A stretch of 32,036 nucleotides of DNA from Anaerolineae bacterium (lineage in GTDB: Bacteria > Chloroflexota > Anaerolineae > Aggregatilineales > Phototrophicaceae): assembly GCA_019912965.1 (NCBI GenBank), contig JAIOHM010000030.1, forward strand, positions 1 to 32,036, written 5' to 3'. Positions 1 to 9,208 of the stretch are shown piece by piece. A program made the position numbers and the translations under genes. A model generated the notes under the pieces. The model did no database searches and was not told the origin of the DNA. It saw nothing but the letters and a program-made list of their open reading frames with translations. Each line of letters opens with the position of its first letter. Position 1 is the first letter of the stretch.

Positions 1-432
1 ATCCACGATCATCCACCCCGTTCCTTCGAGAAAGTGGTATACCGCCAGCGCCTCAGGATGCGTCGGTATCTTCTGACCGACTTCAAGGCTGCCGATGATG
101 ACTTTTAGCTTCTCGTTCTCCGCCAATATCTGCGGCTGTGGGCCTCCGGGCGAAAAAACGACCTTTTCCTGCCAATCTGGATAAAACATGGCTTTCACTG
201 AATTTTCCTCCTTAGGGGATAATATGATCTGAAAGGGAAGGCTAATGGCTTGCACCGGACAGATGCGTTCGCAGTAACCAACATAGGTACACGCTTGAGA
301 GTTTGCCACAATAGCAATGCCATCTCTCATGATTAAGGCGTTGGTGGGACATACCCGAACACACAACCCACAACCGGTACAACGATTGGCATCAATGAGC
401 GGTACTGGAAGCGTTGGGTGCCTTTTTGTCAT
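1..432 (-). CDS. Ferredoxin-cupin fusion reading frame (partial, runs off left edge)
   Basis: Reading leftward from ATG 432, the frame is open to the window edge (144 residues visible). The N-terminus is ferredoxin-like. Cys18, Cys21, Cys24 and Cys28 form a full CxxCxxCxxxCP motif. The second motif has Cys48, Cys54 and Cys58, with Val51 where the second Cys normally sits, so cluster II may be 3Fe-4S or incompletely ligated. After residue ~79 the sequence turns into a small cupin (a GxxxPTHPE then YHFLEGTG pattern). A strong internal AAGGAGG sits 8 bases before an in-frame GTG at 198 (codon 79), so the cupin may also be translated on its own. No stop separates the two parts. Divergent from the Crp/Fnr gene at 636; a redox or electron-transfer role is inferred from the domains only. 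The cupin C-terminus is outside the window. Confidence 0.75.
   Translation of the reverse strand, partial: MTKRHPTLPVPLIDANRCTGCGLCVRVCPTNALIMRDGIAIVANSQACTYVGYCERICPVQAISLPFQIILSPKEENSVKAMFYPDWQEKVVFSPGGPQPQILAENEKLKVIIGSLEVGQKIPTHPEALAVYHFLEGTGWMIVD
196..219 (-). promoter_or_regulatory. Internal Shine-Dalgarno and GTG start for the cupin part
   Basis: On the minus strand AAGGAGG is followed after 8 bases by GTG (198-196), in frame with the ferredoxin reading frame; an in-frame ATG follows three codons later (189). The site is far better than a chance match and suggests the cupin was, or still is, an independent translation unit. Confidence 0.55.
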
Positions 433-521
433 ATGGAAAATATCCCATCGCTGTCTAACCACGTTGCCCTCACGGGTGACTGCTGCTTAAACACAGTCTC
501 CGTCATTTGCACAGACAAATC

Positions 522-537
522 TTCGACTTTTGTCGAA
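522..537. promoter_or_regulatory. Candidate Crp/Fnr-type operator
   Basis: Perfect dyad TTCGAC-TTTT-GTCGAA. A half-site with 4-base spacing is the usual geometry for Crp/Fnr-family proteins. It sits about midway between the divergent starts at 432 and 636, so the neighbouring regulator is the obvious candidate to bind it. A second, weaker dyad, ATTTG-N6-CAAAT, lies at 505-520. Binding is inferred. Confidence 0.5.
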
Positions 538-635
538 TTTCGCCATGAAAGATTGCTTGTCCGGTTGATTTGTTTCACAATGATGGGGAAGACAAACGCC
601 GACAGGGCGATTAAAAGAATGTAGAAATAGAAGTT

Positions 636-1328
636 ATGTCTACGGATGATGCAATTAATCAGATAAAAAGTACCCTCTCAACCGTCCCTTACTTTGCTAA
701 TCTTGATATCGCACTAATCGAAACCATTGCCCAACACATGAAGGTTCAACAATATGACACAGGGCAGGTTGTGTTCCTCGAAGGTGAACAAGATGTAGCC
801 CTGTATATTGTCCACACAGGCTGGCTAAAAGCGGTTAAGACATCACCTGATGGACGCGAACAGGTCTTACATTTCATTGGTTCAGGGGAGGTTTTTAATG
901 CGATTGGCGTTTTCGTTGAGTCCACCAACCCGGCGACAGTCATCGCTCTCGAACCAACAACGGTGTGGGTCATCCAGCAAACTGTCATACTGAAGCTGCT
1001 TGACCAGCATCCAGAACTTGGGCGGGTTATCATCCAGCGCTTGGCTGAACGTGTGCAGCAGCTCATTCATATGGTCGAGGATTTGTCGCTGCGAACGATT
1101 GAAGCCCGTCTGGCACGTTATCTGATTGAACAATCTACAGAGGAACAGTTGTTACGGCCTCGCTGGGCAACCCAAGCGGAGATGGCGAATCGGCTGGGAA
1201 CAGTCCCCGATGTGCTCAACCGGGCTTTACGCAGCCTGGCAAAAGACAATTTGATCCGGGTGGAACGACACCAGATTCAAATCCTTGATTATGCGGGTTT
1301 GGAAACCAAGGCGGGGGCTGATAAATAA
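636..1328 (+). CDS. Crp/Fnr-family transcriptional regulator
   Basis: A 230-residue protein with an N-terminal cyclic-nucleotide-binding-like beta barrel (about residues 18-115), the long dimerisation helix (about 120-150) and a C-terminal winged HTH (about 170-225). In the recognition helix the usual R-E pair is replaced by P-D (GTVPDVLNRAL), as in Dnr-like branches of the family, while the downstream Arg is kept. There is no cysteine at all in the protein, so it is not an Fe-S FNR; the effector cannot be read from sequence (cyclic nucleotide, haem/NO or none). An in-frame TAA at 612 and no other ATG make 636 the only reasonable start, though its ribosome site is weak. Divergent from the ferredoxin-cupin gene, which is its likely target. 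Confidence 0.85.
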   Translation: MSTDDAINQIKSTLSTVPYFANLDIALIETIAQHMKVQQYDTGQVVFLEGEQDVALYIVHTGWLKAVKTSPDGREQVLHFIGSGEVFNAIGVFVESTNPATVIALEPTTVWVIQQTVILKLLDQHPELGRVIIQRLAERVQQLIHMVEDLSLRTIEARLARYLIEQSTEEQLLRPRWATQAEMANRLGTVPDVLNRALRSLAKDNLIRVERHQIQILDYAGLETKAGADK

Positions 1329-1364
1329 TAAACTGTTACGCCATAAGGAGGAAGGTGGGAAATG

Positions 1365-1389
1365 AAAAGGGAGGGTCTGAGACCCTCCC
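1365..1389 (-). terminator. Terminator of the groESL operon
   Basis: A 10-bp perfect stem (GGGAGGGTCT at 1369-1378 with AGACCCTCCC at 1380-1389) is followed on the minus strand by TTTT (1368-1365), 19 bases past the groEL stop. It lies between the convergent crp-like gene and groEL; the U-run favours termination of groEL. Confidence 0.7.
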
Positions 1390-1407
1390 CTACGCAGCGA
1401 TGTGCGT

Positions 1408-3063
<1,656 letters not shown>

Positions 3064-3118
3064 TCAGTGACAGATAAACAGGTAAGCGGAAATAAAAACA
3101 TCCTGCGGAGCGTGGCGA

Positions 3119-3412
3119 TTAGCCAACGATGGCGAGGATGTCACTTTCCTTCATGATGAGCAGCTTTTTGCCGTCAATCTTGACTTCGGTGCCAGCATAC
3201 TTGGCAAACAGAACCTTGTCGCCAACCTTCAAGTCCATAGCAATGCGTTTGCCATCATCGTCACGACGGCCTTCGCCAACTGCCAGAACGTTACCCTGCT
3301 GCGGCTTTTCTTTGGCCGTTTCGGGGATATACAAACCGCTGGACGTTACTTCTTCCTGTTCAATGGCCTCGATGATGACGCGGTCACCCAGAGGGCGTAA
3401 ATTAATCGACAT
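3119..3412 (-). CDS. groES: Co-chaperonin GroES (Hsp10)
   Basis: A 97-residue co-chaperonin that caps the GroEL ring. The sequence begins [15 protein letters not shown], with the mobile-loop region around residues 15-35 and a conserved [16 protein letters not shown] near residue 65. The start at 3412 is chosen because AAGGAGG lies 7 bases upstream and the homologous N-terminus begins there; the longer frame up to 3442 would put the ribosome site inside the gene. First gene of the groESL operon, read from the promoter at 3513-3541. Confidence 0.97.
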   Translation of the reverse strand: MSINLRPLGDRVIIEAIEQEEVTSSGLYIPETAKEKPQQGNVLAVGEGRRDDDGKRIAMDLKVGDKVLFAKYAGTEVKIDGKKLLIMKESDILAIVG

Positions 3413-3474
3413 GCGAAATCCTCCTTCAATTGAATCGCGCAAGTATGGTTACTTTAGCGCAGCGCAGCAGTAAG

Positions 3475-3501
3475 TTGGCACTTACAGCGCCAGAGTGCTA
3501 A
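3475..3501. promoter_or_regulatory. CIRCE operator 1 (HrcA site)
   Basis: TTGGCACTT-N9-GAGTGCTAA. This matches the CIRCE consensus (TTAGCACTC-N9-GAGTGCTAA) with two changes in one arm and exact 9-base spacing. It lies just downstream of the predicted transcription start of groES, the classic repressor position. No hrcA gene is in this window. Confidence 0.9.
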
Positions 3502-3512
3502 TTTGAGACCCA

Positions 3513-3541
3513 ACTATAGCAAAGGGAGACGAGATCGTCAA
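3513..3541 (-). promoter_or_regulatory. Sigma-70-type promoter of groESL
   Basis: On the minus strand TTGACG (3541-3536) is followed by a 17-base spacer and TATAGT (3518-3513). The predicted start falls near 3506, between this promoter and CIRCE 1. Confidence 0.8.
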
Positions 3542-3548
3542 GAGGTTT

Positions 3549-3575
3549 TTAGCAAACAGGGATGTAGAGTGCTAA
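3549..3575. promoter_or_regulatory. CIRCE operator 2 (HrcA site)
   Basis: TTAGCAAAC-N9-GAGTGCTAA. One arm is a perfect CIRCE half and the other has two changes; spacing is exactly 9. It lies just upstream of the -35 element, so the promoter is bracketed by two HrcA sites. Confidence 0.8.
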
Positions 3576-3602
3576 AAAGTTAGCGGATGGTTTGGATATA
3601 GA

Positions 3603-4034
3603 TCAATCAGACTGCAATACACGCAGGAAGTCTATTGCGTTGACAATCTGGATTGTCTCATAGGGGTTTAGAACGAGCAAGTCTTTATCTTCAGAAACGA
3701 TATAGTTTGCGCTGGCAGCTTTGGCACAGGCGAGAAAAATATCGTCTTTGGGGTCGCGAGAGATAGCTGGAACATTTGCTGGTTCAACGATCTCGGCATC
3801 CTCAAACGCAGTCAAAACAATCTGTGCTATTTCATCCGTCAGATGAGGAAATTTGTCTCGTATTTTTGGTCGATAAAGAACATCCTGTACTTCGGCTTTT
3901 ATGGCATCCGAAGCAACCAAGTTGTAACTCCCACGCATCGAGAAAATCAATTTACCGGGCAGAGATTTCAGGTTAATGGCAGCCCTTAAAAAAATCTGGG
4001 TATCAATCACGGCTTTGATTTTGTTTACGCTCAA
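3603..4034 (-). CDS. PIN-domain toxin (COG1569-like)
   Basis: A 143-residue PIN-domain protein, the usual size for a type II toxin nuclease. Candidate metal-binding acids are Asp11 (VIDTQIF), Glu48 or nearby in the helix IKAEVQDVL, the Asp pair in RDPKDDIFLACA, and SEDKDLL near residue 115. Such proteins cleave RNA in a Mg2+-dependent way. Its start overlaps the 3' end of the upstream small gene by 32 bases, the standard antitoxin-toxin layout, so translation is probably coupled. Family assignment is firm; RNA target unknown. Confidence 0.88.
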   Translation of the reverse strand: MSVNKIKAVIDTQIFLRAAINLKSLPGKLIFSMRGSYNLVASDAIKAEVQDVLYRPKIRDKFPHLTDEIAQIVLTAFEDAEIVEPANVPAISRDPKDDIFLACAKAASANYIVSEDKDLLVLNPYETIQIVNAIDFLRVLQSD

Positions 4035-4263
4035 GACGAACCTCAGCTATAGCCTCATCAATTAGCGCGTTGATTTCTTCTTCGGTCATATGGGCTGCAT
4101 CTTCTTGAACGGGACGCATAACCTCTGCAATTTTCTCAAGATTATCTGGCGGAATGACCCACCAACGGGTTTTCTTCTGCTGTTCGATGTACGTTGTGAG
4201 CTGATGAATTTCCTCGCGCGTCATCTGATTAACTGCTTTGAAAACCATCTCCATATCGACCAT
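4003..4263 (-). CDS. Antitoxin partner of the PIN toxin
   Basis: An 86-residue, strongly helical, acidic protein with no recognisable DNA-binding fold that I can name. The Trp-Trp-Val-Ile-Pro-Pro segment (about residues 34-39) followed by charged helices resembles small antitoxins found next to PIN genes. It precedes and overlaps the toxin by 32 bases. ATG 4263 has an excellent AAAGGAGG site about 7 bases upstream. It likely wraps the toxin active site; autoregulation cannot be judged from sequence. Confidence 0.75.
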   Translation of the reverse strand: MVDMEMVFKAVNQMTREEIHQLTTYIEQQKKTRWWVIPPDNLEKIAEVMRPVQEDAAHMTEEEINALIDEAIAEVRLERKQNQSRD

Positions 4264-4291
4264 TGATGCACCTCCTTTTTCCTATACTTCC

Positions 4292-4300
4292 ATTATAGCA
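4292..4300 (-). promoter_or_regulatory. Extended -10 promoter of the PIN TA pair
   Basis: TGCTATAAT on the minus strand is a perfect extended -10, giving a predicted leader of about 22 bases before the antitoxin ATG. It lies only 12 bases past the kinase stop codon, so the TA pair probably has its own promoter. No good -35 is visible, which fits an extended -10. Confidence 0.55.
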
Positions 4301-4311
4301 TTCAGGATGGC

Positions 4312-6042
4312 CTATTCGGTTTTCACCTGTAAAGAATCCAGAATTTGCTGGAAGGTCGGAACGAGGGTGTTGCCAGTTGCATCCGATGAGTACATTTCCA
4401 CCACCGTCAGGTAAGGCGCACGGTTCAGGTAGAACACATCCAGTTGACCGGGCGGGTGCTGTGGATCCATCGGGCCAAACATCCGGTAGCTTTGCCGAAT
4501 CGTGCCATCCGGGGCAATGCTTTCACTGATGGGGTCGAGATTCTCGCTGCGCGGGTTATCGTAGTAAAAGCGCTGGGTGTAGGTTTCAACCGTCTGGACG
4601 AAGTTTTCCTGATCGGTGATGTTGATGTAGTTGGGGATAATGACTGCTACATAGGCGCTCAAATCCGATGGCTGCCAGAAATGAACAACGCGATCACTTT
4701 CCGAGATATCATAAAAACCCTGCGGTGGAATCCAGTCGCGCGGGATAGACAGCGTATATTCGTTGGTTTCGACTTTCTGGGCACGCTGGAATGGCGTTGG
4801 TGGTGCTAAGGTGGAAGCAATCAGCGTTACAGGAGCTTCCTTCGGCGTCAATCCGGGTACGATGGCAATCGCGGCGACGGCCAGCACGATCAACCCAACC
4901 ACCCCACCGATAATCATTGGCGTGCGGGAACGGGCAGGAGGCATGGGCGCAGTCGGCGGATACGGCCCGGTAGCAGGTGGCTGTCCGTAAGGTGTTGGAT
5001 AGGGAGTCCCCTGCTGCGGATAGGGCGTGCCTTGCGGTGGATAGGGTGTGCCCTGTTGTGGGTACGGCGTTACAGGTGGCTGACCCGGATAGGCAGATGG
5101 CGGCGGAGTCAGGCCATGCGGCGTTGGGCGCGGAATGCCACGCGAACCCGTATCCGGCAAAATGGTTGGGGCATCTTCGTAATGGGCTGGCGCAGATGAG
5201 CGCGTGGATTGACGTGGGTCACGCAGCGCATCACTGAAGGCTTTTGCCATTTCACTGGCTGAGGTGTACCGCGCATTCGGGTCTTTGGCGGTGGCCTTCA
5301 TAATGACCAACTCGACCGCATCAGGAATATCCGAGCGGAAGCTGCTCAGAGGCGGAACGGGTTCGTTGATGTGCTTGAGCAACAGCGCCATCGGTGTTTC
5401 GGCCTGAAAGGGTTCGCGCCCGGTAATCAGTTCAAACAGCACGATACCTAGCGAATATAAATCCGAGCGGGCATCCAGCGGAAAACCGTTGGCCTGTTCG
5501 GGACTCATGTAGGCGGGTGTGCCGATAATCATGCTGCCTGTCAGGTTGCTACCGAGGACGCGGGCGATACCAAAATCCGAGAGGTAAGCATTGCCCTCTT
5601 CATCTAACATGATGTTGCCGGGTTTTAGATCGCGGTGGATGATGCCCTGCCGATGAGCATGGTCAAGCGCCTGAGCAACCTGTGTGAAGGGACGATCTAG
5701 CGAATCAATCTTTGGGATACCACGCCGGACAACCTGTGCCATACTGCCACCGCCGAGAAAACGCATGGCGATATAGGGCATGTCATCGGCTTTGCCATAA
5801 TCGTAAATCGGCAGAATGTGCGGGTGTTCAAGATGGGCGATGACATCGACTTCGCGTTCGAAGCGTTCAAAGAAACCGGGATCATGCAGGAAGTGACGCG
5901 GCAGCACTTTAACGGCTACGGTGCGGTTGATGGAAAGTTGGCGGGCTTTATAGACGGTTGCCATGCCGCCGCGCCCAACTTCTTCCAAAATTTCGTACTG
6001 GCCTAACGATTTACCAATCAGATCGTCACGTTGTTCACTCAT
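4312..6042 (-). CDS. PknB-like transmembrane Ser/Thr protein kinase
   Basis: A 576-residue Hanks-type kinase. The kinase domain spans about residues 16-275: Gly-rich loop VGRGGMATVY (22-31), ATP-anchoring Lys45, catalytic HRDLKPGN with Asp138, DFG with Asp156, and GTPAYMSPEQ as the activation-segment end. It is followed by a Pro/Gln/Tyr-rich linker with tandem GTPYPQQ-like repeats, one transmembrane helix (about 373-397) and a ~150-residue extracytoplasmic domain with no PASTA repeats. That outer domain looks loosely like PsbP/DcrB folds (weak inference). It probably senses an envelope signal and phosphorylates cytoplasmic proteins. A 6-N4-6 palindrome sits just before the start codon. Confidence 0.95.
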   Translation of the reverse strand: MSEQRDDLIGKSLGQYEILEEVGRGGMATVYKARQLSINRTVAVKVLPRHFLHDPGFFERFEREVDVIAHLEHPHILPIYDYGKADDMPYIAMRFLGGGSMAQVVRRGIPKIDSLDRPFTQVAQALDHAHRQGIIHRDLKPGNIMLDEEGNAYLSDFGIARVLGSNLTGSMIIGTPAYMSPEQANGFPLDARSDLYSLGIVLFELITGREPFQAETPMALLLKHINEPVPPLSSFRSDIPDAVELVIMKATAKDPNARYTSASEMAKAFSDALRDPRQSTRSSAPAHYEDAPTILPDTGSRGIPRPTPHGLTPPPSAYPGQPPVTPYPQQGTPYPPQGTPYPQQGTPYPTPYGQPPATGPYPPTAPMPPARSRTPMIIGGVVGLIVLAVAAIAIVPGLTPKEAPVTLIASTLAPPTPFQRAQKVETNEYTLSIPRDWIPPQGFYDISESDRVVHFWQPSDLSAYVAVIIPNYINITDQENFVQTVETYTQRFYYDNPRSENLDPISESIAPDGTIRQSYRMFGPMDPQHPPGQLDVFYLNRAPYLTVVEMYSSDATGNTLVPTFQQILDSLQVKTE

Positions 6043-6062
6043 AATGCCCCGTTTCTAAAACG

Positions 6063-6078
6063 GCAGTCCGGCGACTGC
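6063..6078. promoter_or_regulatory. Palindrome upstream of the kinase gene
   Basis: GCAGTC-CGGC-GACTGC, a perfect 6-bp dyad 21 bases upstream of the kinase start. It may be an operator or a leader hairpin. No factor can be assigned. Confidence 0.3.
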
Positions 6079-6227
6079 TGCGCCTAATTTGAATTTTATT
6101 CAAGTACGGTGAAACGGGATAGCCTCTAATCCACGAATTTATCTACGCTTTCCATATGATTGGTATCTTCAGGCCAAACATTGAGCACTATTTTTAGAAA
6201 CATAGCCCATTGTCTCATAATCTGACA

Positions 6228-6243
6228 TATAATCATGATTATA
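6228..6243. promoter_or_regulatory. 16-bp perfect palindrome overlapping a -10-like box
   Basis: TATAATCATGATTATA is fully symmetric and begins with a consensus TATAAT (6228-6233). It lies 30 bases before the start of the glycoside-hydrolase-like gene. A repressor bound here would block the -10; no convincing -35 is visible. Confidence 0.4.
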
Positions 6244-6272
6244 AAATATTGAATTCATTTTAGGGGGTCAAT

Positions 6273-7700
6273 ATGCCAAAGTCTCGTGTATCCTACAACA
6301 TCCACAGCCAGGTAGTTAAAGACAACAACCGCCTGATGAGCCATTTGAAAGCGATTGACCCCACCACCGTACTGGTACTGGATGGTAAAGGGTTGGGACG
6401 CGACATCAAACATGTGCTTCCAGATTGTAAAGTTATCATCCGCGAGTTCGGCAGCGAGGGCGATGACACGATTCATTTGCAGATGTCGCCGGAAGAATTT
6501 TTAAAGCAGCGGGCGCATCTGGCAGAGGGGCAGCAATATTATCTTTATACCAGCAATGAGCCGGGTTACGACACAAAAATTATTGATTGGCACGTGTGGC
6601 TGATGGAATTGGCGGCGAAAGAGCGTGTGCCATTGGTGGTCGGCAACTTCGCGGTGGGCATTCCGCGCCCGGAGGATTGGCCGCTGGCACGGCGAATGCT
6701 GGAACTGCTGGATCAGCACCGCGATTTATTTGTGCTGGGTTTGCATGAATACGGCTGCGGCGTGATGACCTCCGGCTTGGTGGGCGGCGCGCCGGATGAT
6801 CCAGCCCATCCCAACTACATAATCCCGGACAATTGGCCGTCCAGCGTACAGGGCATCACCCAATTCCACTGCGGGCGATTCAACTTTCTGATTCAATATT
6901 GCAACAGCGTGGGCATCCGTCCGCCGCGCGTGATTTTGACCGAACACGGTATGGATGATCTGAGCGACATCAAATTCTGGTCATCCAATTTGAAGGTGCG
7001 GTCGGGTTATCTGAACGTGCGTGGGTGGAAATCCCTAACGGATCAATGGGCAGAGTGGTACGGCGGGCGGGGATGGTCGCCAGAACGGGCTTATTTCGAG
7101 CAGTTGAAATGGGTTGATGAGGTTATCTATCGCAACTCGATTGTGGAAGGGCAGTGCATTTTCTCGTGGGGCCATTCGTCGAACATGTGGGAACAGTTCG
7201 ACATCGCGGAAGCCTTTGAGCTGCAAACGCTGCTGGAACAATATGCACAGGGCATCATTCCATCAGCAGCGCCGACGCCGAGTGTGCCCGCAGGATTTAC
7301 CACACAATCTGAAAATATGGCGGCATTCGTCAGCCAAAACCAACCACAGCAAGCACCCCAATCGACAGGCTTTGCGGGTATTGGCGAACGGACAGATGCG
7401 GAAATCGCGGCGGCCTCGGCGCAGGCGGGATTCGTCGCCCCGGCGATTGCTGTCCCAGTGGGTGGTGCTGTCGCTTCGCAACCAGCCGCAAGCGAATCGG
7501 CTGCGTTCTTCGCGCCGCCTGTCGATACACCTGCTGAAACGCCACAAACATTATCGCTCACGCTTTCATTGACAGACTCTGAATTGGACGCGGTGATTGC
7601 CGGACTGCGGGCGATGAATCAGGTGACGCCCAATACAGCGGTGGTTGAGGGATTCGCGCGGCTGGCGGATGCGCTAGAACGGGCGCGCGGCGTAGGATAG
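6273..7700 (+). CDS. Glycoside-hydrolase-like (clan GH-A fold) protein
   Basis: A 475-residue protein. Residues ~5-330 look like a TIM-barrel glycosidase of the GH-A kind: a TSNEP motif with Glu96 in the acid/base position, HEYG (158-161), and LTEHG with Glu224 in the nucleophile position. There is no signal peptide. Residues ~335-425 are an Ala/Pro/Gln-rich disordered linker, and the last ~50 residues form a short helical domain starting SLTLSLTDSE. Substrate and family cannot be named; similar barrels occur in proteins annotated only as hypothetical. The start has AGGGGG 6 bases upstream. The two Glu motifs are seen directly, the fold is inferred, and enzyme activity is a guess. Confidence 0.65.
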   Translation: MPKSRVSYNIHSQVVKDNNRLMSHLKAIDPTTVLVLDGKGLGRDIKHVLPDCKVIIREFGSEGDDTIHLQMSPEEFLKQRAHLAEGQQYYLYTSNEPGYDTKIIDWHVWLMELAAKERVPLVVGNFAVGIPRPEDWPLARRMLELLDQHRDLFVLGLHEYGCGVMTSGLVGGAPDDPAHPNYIIPDNWPSSVQGITQFHCGRFNFLIQYCNSVGIRPPRVILTEHGMDDLSDIKFWSSNLKVRSGYLNVRGWKSLTDQWAEWYGGRGWSPERAYFEQLKWVDEVIYRNSIVEGQCIFSWGHSSNMWEQFDIAEAFELQTLLEQYAQGIIPSAAPTPSVPAGFTTQSENMAAFVSQNQPQQAPQSTGFAGIGERTDAEIAAASAQAGFVAPAIAVPVGGAVASQPAASESAAFFAPPVDTPAETPQTLSLTLSLTDSELDAVIAGLRAMNQVTPNTAVVEGFARLADALERARGVG

Positions 7701-7707
7701 AACTTAT

Positions 7708-8124
7708 TTATCCGGTGAGATTCCACGGCCAATCGACGCACTCACCGATTTCGGGAAATACGACAATATCGGCATGGCCTTTCAGCACGAAGGTTGTGAT
7801 GTGGTGCTGCTGGAGTAAGTGACAAGCGGCTTCGAGGGTTTTGCCGGATACGCTCACATCGTCCACCAGCAGGACGCGACACGGCGCAGTGGGCAGTCGT
7901 TTTTCAGTGAGGACTTGGGGCGTCTCGTAGCGCGGTCGGTTGTCATCGTGACGATAATTCATGCCCACCACACCTAATGGCAGGTCGAGATGGAACGCCA
8001 ATAATGTGCCGGGGAACAATCCCCCGCGCCCTACCGCGACAATCCAATCCACTTCTGGCAAAGCGATTTGTTTGATTCGGGCAGTGATTTCGCGGATGTC
8101 CAGAGGAACTTTGTCGGTCGGCAT
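7708..8124 (-). CDS. Phosphoribosyltransferase-family protein (XGPRT-like)
   Basis: A 138-residue type I PRTase. The PRPP-binding signature VLLVDDVSVSGKT lies at residues ~84-96 with Asp88-Asp89, and the VAVGRGGLFPG loop at ~29-39 is the pyrophosphate loop. This resembles xanthine-guanine phosphoribosyltransferases of purine salvage, but the hood that decides the base is short, so the substrate is unsure. The start at 8124 is preferred because GAGGG precedes it; an in-frame ATG at 8151 would add nine residues. It is convergent with the glycoside-hydrolase-like gene, with a 7-base gap. Confidence 0.8.
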   Translation of the reverse strand: MPTDKVPLDIREITARIKQIALPEVDWIVAVGRGGLFPGTLLAFHLDLPLGVVGMNYRHDDNRPRYETPQVLTEKRLPTAPCRVLLVDDVSVSGKTLEAACHLLQQHHITTFVLKGHADIVVFPEIGECVDWPWNLTG

Positions 8125-8136
8125 GGTGTCCCTCAC

Positions 8137-8155
8137 GGTGATTTGCAACATCACC
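8137..8155. repeat. Inverted repeat before the phosphoribosyltransferase start
   Basis: GGTGAT-N7-ATCACC, just upstream of the chosen start at 8124. It could be an operator or a leader hairpin. A similar 6-N6-6 dyad, CGATTA-N6-TAATCG, lies at 8198-8215 in the same divergent intergenic region. Confidence 0.3.
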
Positions 8156-8295
8156 AAACTCTAGCCATTGAAGGTGCGTGTGTCAATAATGGTGTTCCGA
8201 TTATCGGCGTAATCGAAGTGGCTGATGTCATGATCGAGTTCTACAATTAGAACTGCAAGCGGGATTTCATCCAAAAGTGAATAAGGAGCAAGATG

Positions 8296-9147
8296 ATGCA
8301 TCAGCTACGGTTCAAACGCATGTTGTTTATGCTGCTGGCGGTGTTGGTTGCACTATGGGCGACAGGCATCAGTATCGCACAGGACAGCCCTCCTGAACTG
8401 CCGACCGCTACCGAGTCTGGCATGGCGGCGATCAATGACATCGAGATGTATTATGCGACCTATGGCGATCCAAACAATCCACCGCTGCTTTTGCTGCATG
8501 GTGGATTGGGTAATGCAGATTATTTTGTGAACCAGATTCCAGCATTTTCTGAAGCATATTATGTGATTACCGCAGACAGTCGTGGTCATGGCCGTTCGAT
8601 CATGTCCGAACAGCAGATTGGTTATGCGCTCATGGCGTCAGATGTGCTGGCTTTGTTGGATTTCCTCGAAATCGACGCGGTGAATCTGGTGGGATGGAGC
8701 GACGGCGGCATTATCGGTCTGCATATCGCCATTCACAATCCTGATCGGCTGATTAAATTGGTGGCGTATGGGGCGAACTATAATCCATCAGGCGTGAAAT
8801 CGGATGTTGGGGAAAGTGAACGCTTCAACGCCTACATTGAGATGGCGGCAGGCGATTATGTACGACTTTCGCCCACGCCAGATGGATTCGATGCGTTTTT
8901 GGCGAATATTGGCAATATGTGGGCAACCGAACCCAACTTCACCGAAGCAGAAATGGGCAGCATCACCACGCCAACGCTGATTTTGGATGGGATTGAAGAA
9001 GAAGCGATTTATCCTGAACATGATCTGGAAATGGCGAAGTTGATTCCTAATGCCGATCTCGTGCTGATGGGCGGCATTGGACATTTCGCTATGTGGGATA
9101 AAACGGAAGCCTTCAACGATATTATTCTGGATTATCTGGGCGGCTAG
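8296..9147 (+). CDS. Exported alpha/beta hydrolase
   Basis: An alpha/beta-hydrolase of ~283 residues with an N-terminal signal peptide (basic start, hydrophobic core, cleavage probably after the SIA-Q region near residue 29). Counting from ATG 8293, the oxyanion HGG is at 69-71, the nucleophile elbow G-W-S-D-G has Ser136, and His264 in GGIGHFAMW completes the triad; the acid is probably in LILDGIEEEAI. Substrate unknown; such enzymes are esterases, lipases or C-C hydrolases. There are adjacent ATGs at 8293 and 8296; AAGGAG gives better spacing (7) to 8296. A terminator hairpin follows. Confidence 0.88.
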   Translation: MHQLRFKRMLFMLLAVLVALWATGISIAQDSPPELPTATESGMAAINDIEMYYATYGDPNNPPLLLLHGGLGNADYFVNQIPAFSEAYYVITADSRGHGRSIMSEQQIGYALMASDVLALLDFLEIDAVNLVGWSDGGIIGLHIAIHNPDRLIKLVAYGANYNPSGVKSDVGESERFNAYIEMAAGDYVRLSPTPDGFDAFLANIGNMWATEPNFTEAEMGSITTPTLILDGIEEEAIYPEHDLEMAKLIPNADLVLMGGIGHFAMWDKTEAFNDIILDYLGG

Positions 9148-9170
9148 AACAGATAACGAATTTTAGGTAC

Positions 9171-9200
9171 AGGGCGAACCCACGCGGATTCGCCCTTTTT
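9171..9200 (+). terminator. Terminator after the alpha/beta hydrolase
   Basis: Stem AGGGCGAA (9171-9178) with TTCGCCCT (9189-9196), a 10-base loop, and a TTTTT run (9196-9200). It lies 23 bases past the stop codon. It shares its GGGCG core with the hairpins near 22267 and 30018. Confidence 0.8.
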
Positions 9201-9208
9201 GATGGTCG

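Noticed and set aside
418..624. 68-residue plus-strand frame in the divergent intergenic region
   Set aside because: It spans the operator-like dyads and overlaps the ferredoxin start; no ribosome site and no homology seen.
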